This document shows positions 35,443-43,728 of a stretch of 64,000 nucleotides of DNA, piece by piece. Position 1 is the first letter of the stretch. Each line of letters opens with the position of its first letter. Source of the DNA: Paenibacillus sp. JJ-100. GTDB taxonomy: Bacteria; Bacillota; Bacilli; Paenibacillales; Paenibacillaceae. Made by a program: the position numbers and the translations under genes. The notes beneath the pieces are model-generated. The model had not been told where the DNA came from and searched no databases. It saw only the letters and a list, made by a program, of their open reading frames with translations. The stretch lies in contig NZ_CAOJCM010000007.1 of assembly GCF_948329825.1 (NCBI RefSeq), positions 168,770 through 232,769 of the forward strand. The letters are read 5' to 3'.

Positions 35443-36462
35443 GTGGAACATATCAAAATGGAAGCTCGCCGAGATCAACTATCTTGCTCTGAGGAGTGGC
35501 AATGGTGGGATTGGGTAGCTCCGGATTCGGATAGTATGGACAGTGTACTTCAAGACTTAACGGCGACATTTCCGGATATGGCGTACTGGCTTAGCAAAAT
35601 TCCGGAAGTGGAATCCAATTATCTATCCGTGCGTTACATGAACGGGAATGAACCGATCATTTTTGGTTCCTTTTTGTACGCTGTGAAGAATAAACGAGAG
35701 GATACACGGATTGGGAATCAGATGTACTTTTATGTGGATAAGCACCATCTGGTTACGATTAATCTGGATGATAATACAAGGGGAATTATGAAGTCTGAGG
35801 AACGATTGCAGATGCTGCGGGCATGCACGCATGCGAGAGAAGGCATGTTTGTACTATTTCGGGCGATTCTTCATTATTTTCATGTAGGGATGGATCATTT
35901 TGAGATGAATCTGCGGGATCTGGAGCGAAGAATGGAGACCCGCAATGCACGTACTTTGATGGACCAGATTCTGGCGGCACGTTTTGAATTGCTGTACTGG
36001 AACAATCTATTTATTCCCTATACTGAATTGATGGCTGCTTGCCGAGAAGCCTATCTTCAAGAAATTACAGAAAATCGTTACTATCAGCAGCTTCAGTATC
36101 GGGTTGAACGGATGGAATGCCTTTTCCAACACTATGAGAAGGAGATTGATACCTTAATCTCAATAGACAATGCGATATCCGGTGTACGTGGTAATGAGAT
36201 CATGAAAACACTGACGATAGTCACTTCCGTGTTCACGCCGGCTACGGCTGCCGGTGCAATCTGGGGAATGAACTTTGAGAATCTACCTCTCATTGACAAG
36301 ACCTGGGGAGTGGTGCTGGTCATTGGTCTGATCATCTGTTGTATGGTTGGCATGTATTTATGGATGATGATGAAAGGATGGACGGGAGATTTATTGAAGG
36401 TAAGGTCTGCCCAGTCTTCAGCTCCAGCAAACCGGGACAGAGAAAAGAGTGAACCGCGATGA
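35443..36462 (+). CDS. CorA-family divalent cation transporter
   Basis: 339 residues from GTG 35443, placed after AGGGAGGGGAAG; ATG 35422 in the same frame is an alternative. The long N-terminal cytoplasmic domain (about 1-265) has helices typical of CorA. The C-terminus has two membrane helices, the first ended by the signature GMN (IWGMNFENLP), which forms the selectivity filter, the second WGVVLVIGLIICCMVGMYL. CorA proteins are pentameric Mg2+ channels. It lies just after the sigB terminator on its own, so co-regulation with sigB is not indicated. Confidence 0.87.
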   Translation: MEHIKMEARRDQLSCSEEWQWWDWVAPDSDSMDSVLQDLTATFPDMAYWLSKIPEVESNYLSVRYMNGNEPIIFGSFLYAVKNKREDTRIGNQMYFYVDKHHLVTINLDDNTRGIMKSEERLQMLRACTHAREGMFVLFRAILHYFHVGMDHFEMNLRDLERRMETRNARTLMDQILAARFELLYWNNLFIPYTELMAACREAYLQEITENRYYQQLQYRVERMECLFQHYEKEIDTLISIDNAISGVRGNEIMKTLTIVTSVFTPATAAGAIWGMNFENLPLIDKTWGVVLVIGLIICCMVGMYLWMMMKGWTGDLLKVRSAQSSAPANRDREKSEPR

Positions 36463-36482
36463 TGTTATAAACCGCGGTTCAC
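36449..36482. terminator. Bidirectional terminator between corA-like and DUF5665 genes
   Basis: GTGAACCGCG (36449-36458) pairs perfectly with CGCGGTTCAC (36473-36482), extended imperfectly by AAG/CTT. The left arm overlaps the last codons of the corA-like gene. Confidence 0.8.
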
Positions 36483-36485
36483 TTC

Positions 36486-36851
36486 TTAGTTTTTGTAATC
36501 CTCAATATAACCCAGCAGATCAGCGATATATTGGCCTACGATGGGCATGTTGACGAATTGGCTAAGAATAAAAGCAAGCAAACCGAGCACAACAAATGTA
36601 CCAACAGTTAATCCGAGTCCACGAGCCATACCTGCCGTAAAATTAGTAATTATTCGTTTTTTGGGGTTACTGTAATTTTCAATGATATCTTTGATCTGTG
36701 CTCTTTCGAGACTGTCAGCGATCTGATCGAGACGTGTATTTAGCCGTTTGACTTCATGCCGTAATTCAAAGGGATGCTCACTTGTATCATACTGCTGTGC
36801 AGGGGGCCCACCTGCTAATGGGGAATTCCCATTCATTGTGACTTTACTCAT
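36486..36851 (-). CDS. DUF5665 family membrane protein
   Basis: 121 residues; CGGAGGAA precedes the ATG on the minus strand. A polar N-terminus (1-35), a helix ELRHEVKRLNTRLDQIADSLERAQ, then KKRIITNFTAGMARGLGLTVGT leading to one strong membrane helix and a second amphipathic segment NMPIVGQYIADLL. The RLxxxLE...I..Y..P.(K/R)....NF..GxxRGLG pattern is what I recall for DUF5665. It is the last gene of a minus-strand stress cluster but is separated from ytxH by a terminator, so some readthrough or its own promoter is needed. Confidence 0.75.
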   Translation of the reverse strand: MSKVTMNGNSPLAGGPPAQQYDTSEHPFELRHEVKRLNTRLDQIADSLERAQIKDIIENYSNPKKRIITNFTAGMARGLGLTVGTFVVLGLLAFILSQFVNMPIVGQYIADLLGYIEDYKN

Positions 36852-36878
36852 TTTAAGATTCCTCCGTTCGCTTTGGAT

Positions 36879-36915
36879 AAAAAATAGCCAGCTGATTGCA
36901 GCTGGCTATTTTTTG
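36879..36915. terminator. Terminator after the YtxH-like gene
   Basis: AAAATAGCCAGCTG and CAGCTGGCTATTTT form a 14-bp perfect stem around a three- to four-base loop, with A/T runs at both sides; it stops minus-strand transcription from ytxH. Confidence 0.9.
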
Positions 36916-36930
36916 CTCAATCCAGCCATC

Positions 36931-37338
36931 TTACAGGCTGGTTGAGTTCAGTTCTTTACGTGCATCTTCCTTCGCTTCAGCGGAAGCGGCAGCCACTTCT
37001 TCTGATGCACGGGTTGCTTCTTCAGCAACATCTGCAGATGCCTTTCTTACAGAATCCATAACGTCATTACGGCCTTGATTCACAGTTCTCGCCAGATCCG
37101 AAGTTTTGGATGATACGGTTCTAGCCAGTTCAGAAGCTTTGTCTCCCACAACCGTAGCTACTTCTTTCGTGCGATCCGTCATCATGCCTACCTTTTCAGA
37201 AAGGTCGCCGCGCAGTTCTCGTCCTGGTTTAGGTGCGAAAAGTAGAGCCGCGGCAGCACCCAACAAACCTCCGATGAACAAACCTTTGGCAAAAGTCGAA
37301 CCACTTTGTACAGGATATTGCTCTTCTACTTTATTCAT
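36931..37338 (-). CDS. YtxH-like general stress protein
   Basis: 135 residues from ATG 37338, seven bases after AGAAGGAGTG on the minus strand (a TTG at 37344 lies inside that spacing). The N-terminal helix with the glycine-rich stretch FAKGLFIGGLLGAAAALLFAPKPGRELR is the YtxH domain signature. The remainder is a Ala/Ser/Glu-rich long helix with 11-residue-like periodicity (TKEVATVVGDKASELARTVS), similar to apolipoprotein/LEA-like stress proteins. YtxH is SigB-dependent in B. subtilis. It is downstream of the GlsB-like gene. Confidence 0.88.
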   Translation of the reverse strand: MNKVEEQYPVQSGSTFAKGLFIGGLLGAAAALLFAPKPGRELRGDLSEKVGMMTDRTKEVATVVGDKASELARTVSSKTSDLARTVNQGRNDVMDSVRKASADVAEEATRASEEVAAASAEAKEDARKELNSTSL

Positions 37339-37402
37339 TATCAATCACTCCTTCTCTAGTTTAAGACACAAATACGAAACAACGAACACCGTCTAACCCG
37401 AC

Positions 37403-37660
37403 TCAGGCAGCCTGTCTTAGCAGTCTGGACACAAGCCCCAGCAAGAAAACAAAGAGGGCTGTACCAATAATGGCGGGGATGACAGCGAAGTTACCGATAA
37501 CTGGTCCCCAGTTACCAAGCAAAAGTGCTCCCAACCAGGCTCCGGCAAATCCGGCAATCATTGCGCCAACTACGCCACCCGGCATGTTATGACCGGCAAG
37601 TGCATCCCCGATCAAACCAATTATGACCGCCATGACAATGCTTATAATAATGCCCCACAT
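37403..37660 (-). CDS. GlsB/YeaQ/YmgE family stress membrane protein
   Basis: 85 residues from ATG 37660, after AAAGGAGG on the minus strand; the longer open frame upstream is not supported. Three hydrophobic helices with the family pattern GLIGDALAGHNMPGGVVGAMIAG and GAWLGALLLGNWGP. Formerly called transglycosylase-associated protein; no catalytic residues are evident. Members are commonly general-stress genes. A weak SigB-like site (GTTTCA-N13-CGTTTA) lies about 65 bases upstream. Confidence 0.88.
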   Translation of the reverse strand: MWGIIISIVMAVIIGLIGDALAGHNMPGGVVGAMIAGFAGAWLGALLLGNWGPVIGNFAVIPAIIGTALFVFLLGLVSRLLRQAA

Positions 37661-37724
37661 AACAACCGCCTCCTTTACAACTTGATGCAGGATGTTGTCT
37701 GTTCGCGTTTGCTTACTTCGTATA

Positions 37725-37749
37725 TAAACGCCGTGCAACAAGGTGAAAC
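37725..37749 (-). promoter_or_regulatory. Weak SigB-like site before the GlsB-like gene
   Basis: On the minus strand GTTTCA (37749-37744), 13 bases, CGTTTA (37730-37725). The -35 and spacing fit; the -10 departs from GGGTAT at three positions. Confidence 0.3.
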
Positions 37750-37794
37750 AACTAACTACAAGACGAATAAACTGGAACAAGAAGATCAAGGACA

Positions 37795-38484
37795 CTAACG
37801 GAAATGTTTCATTCCTTGAATCCAACATAGAATCCAGACGAATCCAGAGGAAAATCCCGCCAGTACGTCAGTAGGGTAATGAACTCCTAACATGATTCGG
37901 CTTAGACCAATCAGCAGAATAAATAGAATACTGCAAGAGACAGGAATCCATCGTCCCAAGATGCCTCGCTTCTTCCATTCCATGGTCCAAATGACAAAAA
38001 GCATGCCGTAAAATCCCATTGAAATCATAGCATGGCCACTGGGGAAACTATATCCGTGCACAACAAGAAGGTGATCCAATTCAGGTCTGCTTCGTCTGAA
38101 AATTTCTTTTAGCAAAGTGTTCAATATCCACATCATCGCAAAGCTTATGCAGATGACATATCCATATAGAGTGGTCGTGGGACGACGCTGTACGAAGCAT
38201 AACAATGCCATTCCTATTGCGACGAACGCGGAAATTTTGAATGAGCCTAGCGCTGTGATGAAGGAAGTGTATGGCAGCAGAGATTGACGAGATTGTGAGT
38301 GGAGGTAGAACATGTCTTGTATGTGACGATCCAGCTGAATCAATCGATCCAGACCTAGCCAAGCTCCCAAACCAGCCAATAACAAAACAATGAAAGCACT
38401 TAACGATGAGGCTACCAGAATGTATTTCAAGAGTATGACGATATGTGATTGTTTAAGTGAGAGATGTTGGGAATGGCGAAGCAT
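37795..38484 (-). CDS. PAP2-family membrane phosphatase
   Basis: 229 residues from ATG 38484, following GAAGGAGA on the minus strand (the frame extends to 38520 without a better site). Six membrane helices. The three acid-phosphatase motifs are intact: KEIFRRSRP, YSFPSGHAM and SRIMLGVHYPTDVLAG, with the catalytic His in the third. PAP2 enzymes remove phosphate from phosphatidic acid, PG-phosphate or undecaprenyl diphosphate. The exact substrate is unclear. A near-consensus SigB promoter precedes it, making it the first gene of a stress cluster with GlsB-, YtxH- and DUF5665-type genes. Confidence 0.88.
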   Translation of the reverse strand: MLRHSQHLSLKQSHIVILLKYILVASSLSAFIVLLLAGLGAWLGLDRLIQLDRHIQDMFYLHSQSRQSLLPYTSFITALGSFKISAFVAIGMALLCFVQRRPTTTLYGYVICISFAMMWILNTLLKEIFRRSRPELDHLLVVHGYSFPSGHAMISMGFYGMLFVIWTMEWKKRGILGRWIPVSCSILFILLIGLSRIMLGVHYPTDVLAGFSSGFVWILCWIQGMKHFR

Positions 38485-38536
38485 AAGAAATGTCTCCTTC
38501 AATAAAGCGTAGTCCTCCAATGAGGCTGATAAAACT

Positions 38537-38562
38537 ATACCCGAAACAGCTGTCGAAAAAAC
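38537..38562 (-). promoter_or_regulatory. SigB-like promoter before the PAP2 gene
   Basis: On the minus strand GTTTTT (38562-38557), 14 bases, and a perfect GGGTAT (38542-38537), 52 bases before the ATG. This is the closest -10 match in the window. Confidence 0.65.
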
Positions 38563-38701
38563 TGTAAAATGGTCGATTTTGTACTATACTAATGAGGATA
38601 TCCCATGCTGCGCCGTGAAGCAAAGCAGAGATGAATTGGGTTTTACGAGTAGTTCAACTTATAGACATGAATTTTGGCAATACGAAGGAGAGAAAACTTG
38701 G

Positions 38702-39706
38702 ATGGAGAGTGCCCTGTTAGTTAAAGAATACCGTGCAGGCGTGTTGGAATGCGCTCATTACGGACACATATGTATTACAGATGAACATGGCCAGGTTGTA
38801 TATTCGGTCGGTGATCCTCAATTTAGAGCTTTTACACGTTCATCTGCCAAACCGTTTCAGGCGATCCCTGGTATTCGAGCTGGAATCGACCAGCATTATA
38901 GCCTGGAGGCACAGGAGATTGCCATTATGGCATCCTCTCATCGATCAGAACCGGAGCATATTCGAGTGCTGGAGCATTTAGCCGATAAAATCGGGCTGGG
39001 TGAGGATTGCCTGATTTGTGCACCAAGCTACCCGCTTAACGAAGAAAGCCGAAATAATTGGCTTCGAGCACAAGGAGAGAAACGGAGAATATTGCATAAC
39101 TGTTCCGGTAAACATCTCGGGATTCTGGGTTATAGTCAGATGAAAAATCTTGATTTGGACAGTTATGCCCAGCCGGATCATCCAGTGCAGCGGGAAATTC
39201 TCACAACACTGGCTGGTCTAGCAGACATTGAAGAGAAAGAGATTCAACTTGGAGTAGATGGATGCGGCTTTCCGGTATTTTCACTACCACTGTCTGCACT
39301 GTCGAATGCATATCTCAAGCTTGCATGTCCCGATCTGATTGCTGATGAAGCTACACGTATTGCTGTACAGACCATCACTTCTGCGATGAATCAGCACCCT
39401 CTGATGGTTGGCGGTACACATCGAGTGGACTCGGTACTTCTGGAAGACGATAATATTGTTGCCAAGGGTGGATTCAAGGGTGTATTTGGATTTGCACTGA
39501 AAAAAGAAAGACTCGGCATCACATTTAAAGTGCTGGATGGATCTGAGGAAGAGTGGGCCTCCATTGTACAATCCATATTGAAGCAATTGAACTATTCTAA
39601 TTCCAAAACAATAGAACGCTTGGCTGAAGTGTTTCCTGCCGATATTCGTAATGATGCGGGGACCCTCGTGGGGAGAATGGATAGTGAATTTGTACTCCAC
39701 TCATAA
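38702..39706 (+). CDS. L-asparaginase II, rhizobial-type family
   Basis: 334 residues from ATG 38702, after GAAGGAGAG; the frame is open to 38579 but the first residues do not match the family. Motifs recalled for the rhizobial-type asparaginase (ReAII, PF06089): EYRAGVLECAHYGH, FTRSSAKPFQAIP, MASSHRSEPEH, HNCSGKH and GVDGCGFPVF, including the paired Cys and Ser/Lys implicated in zinc binding and catalysis. It hydrolyses asparagine to aspartate and ammonia in the cytoplasm. It is unrelated to the AnsA/AnsB type. No operon partner. Confidence 0.88.
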   Translation: MESALLVKEYRAGVLECAHYGHICITDEHGQVVYSVGDPQFRAFTRSSAKPFQAIPGIRAGIDQHYSLEAQEIAIMASSHRSEPEHIRVLEHLADKIGLGEDCLICAPSYPLNEESRNNWLRAQGEKRRILHNCSGKHLGILGYSQMKNLDLDSYAQPDHPVQREILTTLAGLADIEEKEIQLGVDGCGFPVFSLPLSALSNAYLKLACPDLIADEATRIAVQTITSAMNQHPLMVGGTHRVDSVLLEDDNIVAKGGFKGVFGFALKKERLGITFKVLDGSEEEWASIVQSILKQLNYSNSKTIERLAEVFPADIRNDAGTLVGRMDSEFVLHS

Positions 39707-39744
39707 AAGGATAGCATGTAACCTTTAGAAGGAACGTGATTAGA

Positions 39745-39825
39745 ATGACGGGACCCCGGGTAAAGATCACATACCAACGGGTATTGACCTATACAATTCT
39801 GAACACGCATGGATTACTGTCATAG
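39745..39825 (+). CDS. Possible 26-residue peptide before the pirin gene
   Basis: An ATG about 12 bases after AGAAGGA opens a 26-codon frame (MTGPRVKITYQRVL onward) ending at TAG 39823-39825, 31 bases before the pirin start. No signal, membrane segment or family is visible. It may be a leader peptide or chance. Confidence 0.2.
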   Translation: MTGPRVKITYQRVLTYTILNTHGLLS

Positions 39826-39856
39826 CGCAGTTCCAATCCTCTGGAGGTGGATGAAT

Positions 39857-40594
39857 ATGATTAAAGTAGTGACATCGGAAGAAAGGCACACGTCGGATCG
39901 AGGTTGGATACACAGTGAATTCAGCTTTTCCTTTGCCGATTATGATGACCCAAGCAATGCACATTTTGGTTGTCTGTTAGCTCATAATGACAACATACTG
40001 ATGCCGCAGGAAGGCTTTAAGAAACATCCACATCATGATCTAGAAATTGTCAGCTATGTGATATCAGGTACGCTTAAGCATACAGACAGTATGGGCACAG
40101 AACAGCTTCTGGAAGCAGGCACGGTTCAAGTGATGAGTGCAGGTACAGGTGTGGAGCACTCTGAAACCAATCCTGCCACTGATGAATCGGTGCGTTTCCT
40201 GCAAATGTGGTTTCTGCCTTCGCAGCGAAAGCTGGAGCCCTCTTATGCTTATCGTAAAATAGAGGAGTCAGCACATCTGAATCGACTCTGCCCGATCGTG
40301 TCTGGTACGTCAGACCAACCGGGTGGGATGACAAAAGAAGATTCGCTCCCTATTGCCCAGGACGTAACCTGTTATCTGTCTAAGTTAGAGTCTGGCAAGA
40401 AATTAATGTACCCGCAACACGAGGAGCGGCGTACGCACCTGTTTCTCATCAACGGGCATCTCGAAATTCAGTGTTCCGATGGGAATTTTAATCTCAAGCC
40501 GGGAGATGCAGCTCGAATCCGCAAAAGCTGTGATCTGCAAATGACAAGTGCAGGCAGTGAGCCTGCCGAATTTGTGCTTGTTGATCTGCCTTGA
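39857..40594 (+). CDS. Pirin-family protein (YhhW-like)
   Basis: 245 residues from ATG 39857 with GGAGGTGG six bases upstream; ATG 39851 overlaps that site's spacer. Bicupin fold: the N-terminal cupin has the metal ligands in HPHHDLEIVSYVISG and AGTGVEHSETN, and the C-terminal cupin (ERRTHLFLINGHLEI, LKPGDAARI) lacks a full ligand set, as usual. Relatives such as YhhW show quercetin dioxygenase activity in vitro; the physiological role is unknown. It is monocistronic and bounded by a strong terminator. Confidence 0.9.
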   Translation: MIKVVTSEERHTSDRGWIHSEFSFSFADYDDPSNAHFGCLLAHNDNILMPQEGFKKHPHHDLEIVSYVISGTLKHTDSMGTEQLLEAGTVQVMSAGTGVEHSETNPATDESVRFLQMWFLPSQRKLEPSYAYRKIEESAHLNRLCPIVSGTSDQPGGMTKEDSLPIAQDVTCYLSKLESGKKLMYPQHEERRTHLFLINGHLEIQCSDGNFNLKPGDAARIRKSCDLQMTSAGSEPAEFVLVDLP

Positions 40595-40657
40595 TTGATG
40601 TCTAAAAGACAGGGTATGAACTAGCCTGAATAAAGCGAAATAAACTATCGAAAAGTA

Positions 40658-40704
40658 AAGAACCTGAATTACATCTGTTCTCCGATGTAATTCAGGTTCT
40701 TTTG
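40658..40704. terminator. Bidirectional terminator after the pirin gene
   Basis: AAGAACCTGAATTACAT (40658-40674) pairs perfectly over 17 bp with 40685-40701, with a 10-base loop and T-run; it also faces the convergent DUF1128 gene. Confidence 0.93.
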
Positions 40705-40750
40705 TTGTGTTTTTCTGCCAGTTGTGGAGGCAGGGGATAAAGAAAGCTGC

Positions 40751-40972
40751 TTATTTTCGCAGATTACCAAGTTCGGAAGCAACAGCTTCCACCTCGGAAA
40801 TGCTCAGATGTTCTTTGCTCATAACCATCTCGTACAGATCGAAGAGATCTTCGTATTTTTCAAGCGGGAACGCTGAAGCCTGCATAGCTGCACCACTGGC
40901 CATCCGCAGCTTGGTCTTGATTGCTTCAATCATATATTCCATATTTTCTGCTGTTGCTTTCGTCAAATCCAT
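40751..40972 (-). CDS. DUF1128 (YfkK-like) small protein
   Basis: 73 residues; GGGAAAGGATG lies upstream of the ATG on the minus strand. Sequence ENMEYMIEAIKTKLRMASG, then FPLEKYEDLFDLYEMVMSKE and SISEVEAVASELGNLRK: the all-helical DUF1128 pattern found across Bacillales. The function is unknown. It is transcribed alone. Confidence 0.88.
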   Translation of the reverse strand: MDLTKATAENMEYMIEAIKTKLRMASGAAMQASAFPLEKYEDLFDLYEMVMSKEHLSISEVEAVASELGNLRK

Positions 40973-41158
40973 CGTTCACTTCATCCTTTCCCTCTCGGAA
41001 ACTCCTGCTATTGTAGCATGACTTGAAGGGGACAAGCCAATGATTTTGCCGGGGAGCGGAGCATCGGTTACAATGTGAGAATAAAGTAAACTAGTAAAGG
41101 GAACAGGTTGTACTAGAATGGCCCAAGAATATTGTTATACCATTGGAGGGACTCAAGC

Positions 41159-41713
41159 TTGGCCTTATACAAACGAGAACTGGTTCGGCAACAGAACCGT
41201 GGAAGGCGTAAAGCCGTACCTGGAGACCATCTTGCTCCGTTTTTCAAGGATATCTCCCAGCTCAATTCTCTGGATCAAATTACGTTTCTCTGTATCGGTA
41301 CAGATCGTTCCACCGGAGATGCCCTCGGACCGATGACTGGAACTCTGCTAGAGGAGCGTGGTATACCTCATGTGATCGGCACATTGGCGGCTCCTTGTGA
41401 TGCAGATACACTCGAAAAAAGGCTGGGGGATATTCCGGCACACCATACGATTATTGCAATTGATGCATGCTTAGGCCCGAAAGATGCTACCGGAACCTAC
41501 TATGTATCTGGAACGGCCCTGCGTCCGGCTCAATCGGTTGGTGGTAATCTGCCAGAGGTTGGAGAATACAGTGTAGCCGCAGTGGTCAATGCTAATGGAC
41601 CGAGGCCGTATTCGATTTTACAGATGACTTCATTGTACCTGATTATGGGGATGTCACGATCGATCGCCGATGCGATCTCAGAGGCTTGGGAGTCGGAAAC
41701 GTTTCATTTATGA
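41159..41713 (+). CDS. yyaC: YyaC family spore protein
   Basis: 184 residues from TTG 41159, eight bases after GGAGGG; the frame opens at 41132 without a site. The core FLCIGTDRSTGDALGPMTGTLL is the GTDxxxGDxxGP motif shared with hydrogenase maturation protease-like folds, followed by IAIDACLG and GVNLPxVG-like GGNLPEVGEYSV. B. subtilis YyaC is a sporulation protein with this fold and is thought to be a protease related to Gpr. It is followed 59 bases later by a hydrolase gene. Confidence 0.88.
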   Translation: MALYKRELVRQQNRGRRKAVPGDHLAPFFKDISQLNSLDQITFLCIGTDRSTGDALGPMTGTLLEERGIPHVIGTLAAPCDADTLEKRLGDIPAHHTIIAIDACLGPKDATGTYYVSGTALRPAQSVGGNLPEVGEYSVAAVVNANGPRPYSILQMTSLYLIMGMSRSIADAISEAWESETFHL

Positions 41714-41772
41714 GCTGAATGCTTAATAATATAGAACCGAAAAATTTAATTCGCGCAGAAAGAGGGATGAAT

Positions 41773-42564
41773 ATGGAAAAAGTTATGTGTGATGGGACGA
41801 CGATATGTTATGCCGAGCAAGGTAACGGAGAAGCTTTGGTATTGCTTCATGGATACTGCGGCAGCTCATCTTATTGGGATGAAGTCGTGCCGGAGCTGGC
41901 CCGTAACTATCGTTGTATCGTACCTGATCTGCGTGGACACGGTAAAACGGATGCACCGACAGGTAGTTACACCATCGAACAAATGGGCAATGATGTGTTG
42001 CAACTGCTAGATGAGCTAGGTGTGGAAAAAGCAACAATTCTTGGACATTCCATGGGTGGATACATCGCACTTTCGATTGCGCAACATCACCCTGAACGTT
42101 TGAATGCGTTTGGCTTGATCCATTCAACAGCATTCCCGGATGGTGACGAAGCGAAGGAGAAACGTTTGCGGGCGGTATCTACAATTCAGACAGAAGGTAT
42201 CGTGAATTTTGTGGACGGGTTGGTCCCAGGTTTGTTTGCACCAGATCATGTGGAATCCTTATCCGCTCAAGTGAATCGTGTGAAGGAGATTGGCTATCAG
42301 ACTGCACCTCAAGGTGCAATAGGTGCTGCACTGGCTATGCGCGAGCGTCCGGATCGCCGAGATGTGCTGTCTGCTACACCACTGCCGGTACTGCTTGTTG
42401 CAGGGGAGAAGGACGGAGTCGTTCCTCCAGAACGAACGTTTACTAGCGATAAGCCGCATATAGTTCAGGCCACAATTGCTGGTGCGGGACATATGAGCAT
42501 GTATGAAGCGCCGGAAGAATTGATTCAGGTGATTAAACAATTCATGGCAGGTTTATCTGACTAA
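41773..42564 (+). CDS. Alpha/beta-hydrolase
   Basis: 263 residues; ATG 41773 (or 41767, which lies in the AGAGGGATGA site). Oxyanion strand VLLHGYCGSSSYWD, nucleophile elbow GHSMGGYIA with the catalytic Ser, acidic residue around VAGEKDGVV and catalytic His in GAGHMSMYEAPEE: a full triad. It is an esterase, haloperoxidase- or MenH-like hydrolase of unknown substrate. It follows yyaC closely and may share its transcript. Confidence 0.88.
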   Translation: MEKVMCDGTTICYAEQGNGEALVLLHGYCGSSSYWDEVVPELARNYRCIVPDLRGHGKTDAPTGSYTIEQMGNDVLQLLDELGVEKATILGHSMGGYIALSIAQHHPERLNAFGLIHSTAFPDGDEAKEKRLRAVSTIQTEGIVNFVDGLVPGLFAPDHVESLSAQVNRVKEIGYQTAPQGAIGAALAMRERPDRRDVLSATPLPVLLVAGEKDGVVPPERTFTSDKPHIVQATIAGAGHMSMYEAPEELIQVIKQFMAGLSD

Positions 42565-42675
42565 CTGCGTGAAATTATGCAAATGTTTAGAGGGAAATAG
42601 GAACCGTATAACGCGGTATGTTAGTTGAAAATGAGCAGGTGTCCGATGAAGTGCCTCGGACAAACTTTGTAATAT

Positions 42676-42716
42676 AAGCCCTTGTTTGTCCATATGGACA
42701 GACAGGGGTTTTATTT
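42676..42716 (+). terminator. Terminator after the alpha/beta-hydrolase gene
   Basis: AAGCCCTTGTTTGTCC and GGACAGACAGGGGTTTT form a stem of about 15 bp with two mismatches around ATAT, followed by TTATTTG. Confidence 0.75.
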
Positions 42717-42845
42717 GTTTTTGTCTGGTCTGAGAAACAGCGGAAGAAGCCAGACTTTCGCTTTTTTTTACGGCATGAATTAAAATAATGTATATGGGAA
42801 CAGATACAGAACGTGATCGATGAGAGAGAAGTGAGGGGGACACGG

Positions 42846-43550
42846 ATGTTCAGGAAGGATTATTTGGTTCGCATGATGGAGGAAATGACAGAGGCCATTG
42901 GCAAGGCGTTTACGCTTAGGCAGCAACGAAAACATACAGAAGCCTTGTCAGAACTGGATGAGATGATGCGCAGACAATTCGGCATGAATTTGTCCTTGCT
43001 GAATTCCCTGCCTGCAGAGGATGTTATCGACATGTTTCGTTTTCGTGGCGTTATTGAGGTGGACAATCTGCAGCAAGCAGCGAGACTTATCGAGGAAGAG
43101 GCCTATATTTATCAGGAGAAGGCCAGAGTAGAGGGGATAGATGACCAGGAGAAAATGGATGCACAGGATGCGGCACTTGTTCGTTTGATGCGAGCATTAC
43201 ATTTTTACCTGTACGCCCTGAATCATGGTGCTAATCGCGAACTGTTGCAAGCGCCCGAACGTGTAGAAGGCGTCATTGAGCAAATTCAGGGATATGAGCT
43301 TCCTGCTCGTACGGAAAAACAGCTTGCGCTGTATCGGGAACAACAGGGGCGATATGATGCGGCAGAAAATGGTTGGTACAGATTATTGCATCTTGGCGTG
43401 GACTATCCGGTACAGTACGAGGAGGATGTACGAGCCTTTTATCAGAGGTTGATCAATCTTACCGACGAACAGCTTGAACGCGGCGGTTTGCCTCGAGACG
43501 AGGTCGAAGAAGCTATTGCACAGATCAAAGCGAGAGAGACACAGCGTTAA
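42846..43550 (+). CDS. Helical cytoplasmic protein, DUF6483-like
   Basis: 234 residues, ATG with AAGTGAGGGGG upstream. Entirely alpha-helical and soluble: MMEEMTEAIGKAFTLRQQRKHTEAL at the start, and a tail of TPR-like helices (AENGWYRLLHLG, YQRLINLTDEQLERGG). From memory this resembles DUF6483, a Firmicute family without known function. No catalytic motif is evident. Likely monocistronic. Confidence 0.7.
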   Translation: MFRKDYLVRMMEEMTEAIGKAFTLRQQRKHTEALSELDEMMRRQFGMNLSLLNSLPAEDVIDMFRFRGVIEVDNLQQAARLIEEEAYIYQEKARVEGIDDQEKMDAQDAALVRLMRALHFYLYALNHGANRELLQAPERVEGVIEQIQGYELPARTEKQLALYREQQGRYDAAENGWYRLLHLGVDYPVQYEEDVRAFYQRLINLTDEQLERGGLPRDEVEEAIAQIKARETQR

Positions 43551-43553
43551 ACA

Positions 43554-43590
43554 CAAAACAACTCAAAACAACTCAAAACAACTCAAAAAA
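43554..43590 (+). repeat. Short tandem repeat, 10-bp unit
   Basis: CAAAACAACT is repeated three times in direct succession and followed by CAAAAAA, starting just after the DUF6483-like stop codon. Confidence 0.9.
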
Positions 43591-43728
43591 GCGACAAAAC
43601 CTTTAACTTAGCCTATAACTGAGCTCATAAATAACCTATGACTTAACATATGATGAGCAGTCCGTTCACTTGGAGACGGAAAAAAATTATGGTATGGTAA
43701 CGGTTGACCAAACCAAACCGAAAGTGAG

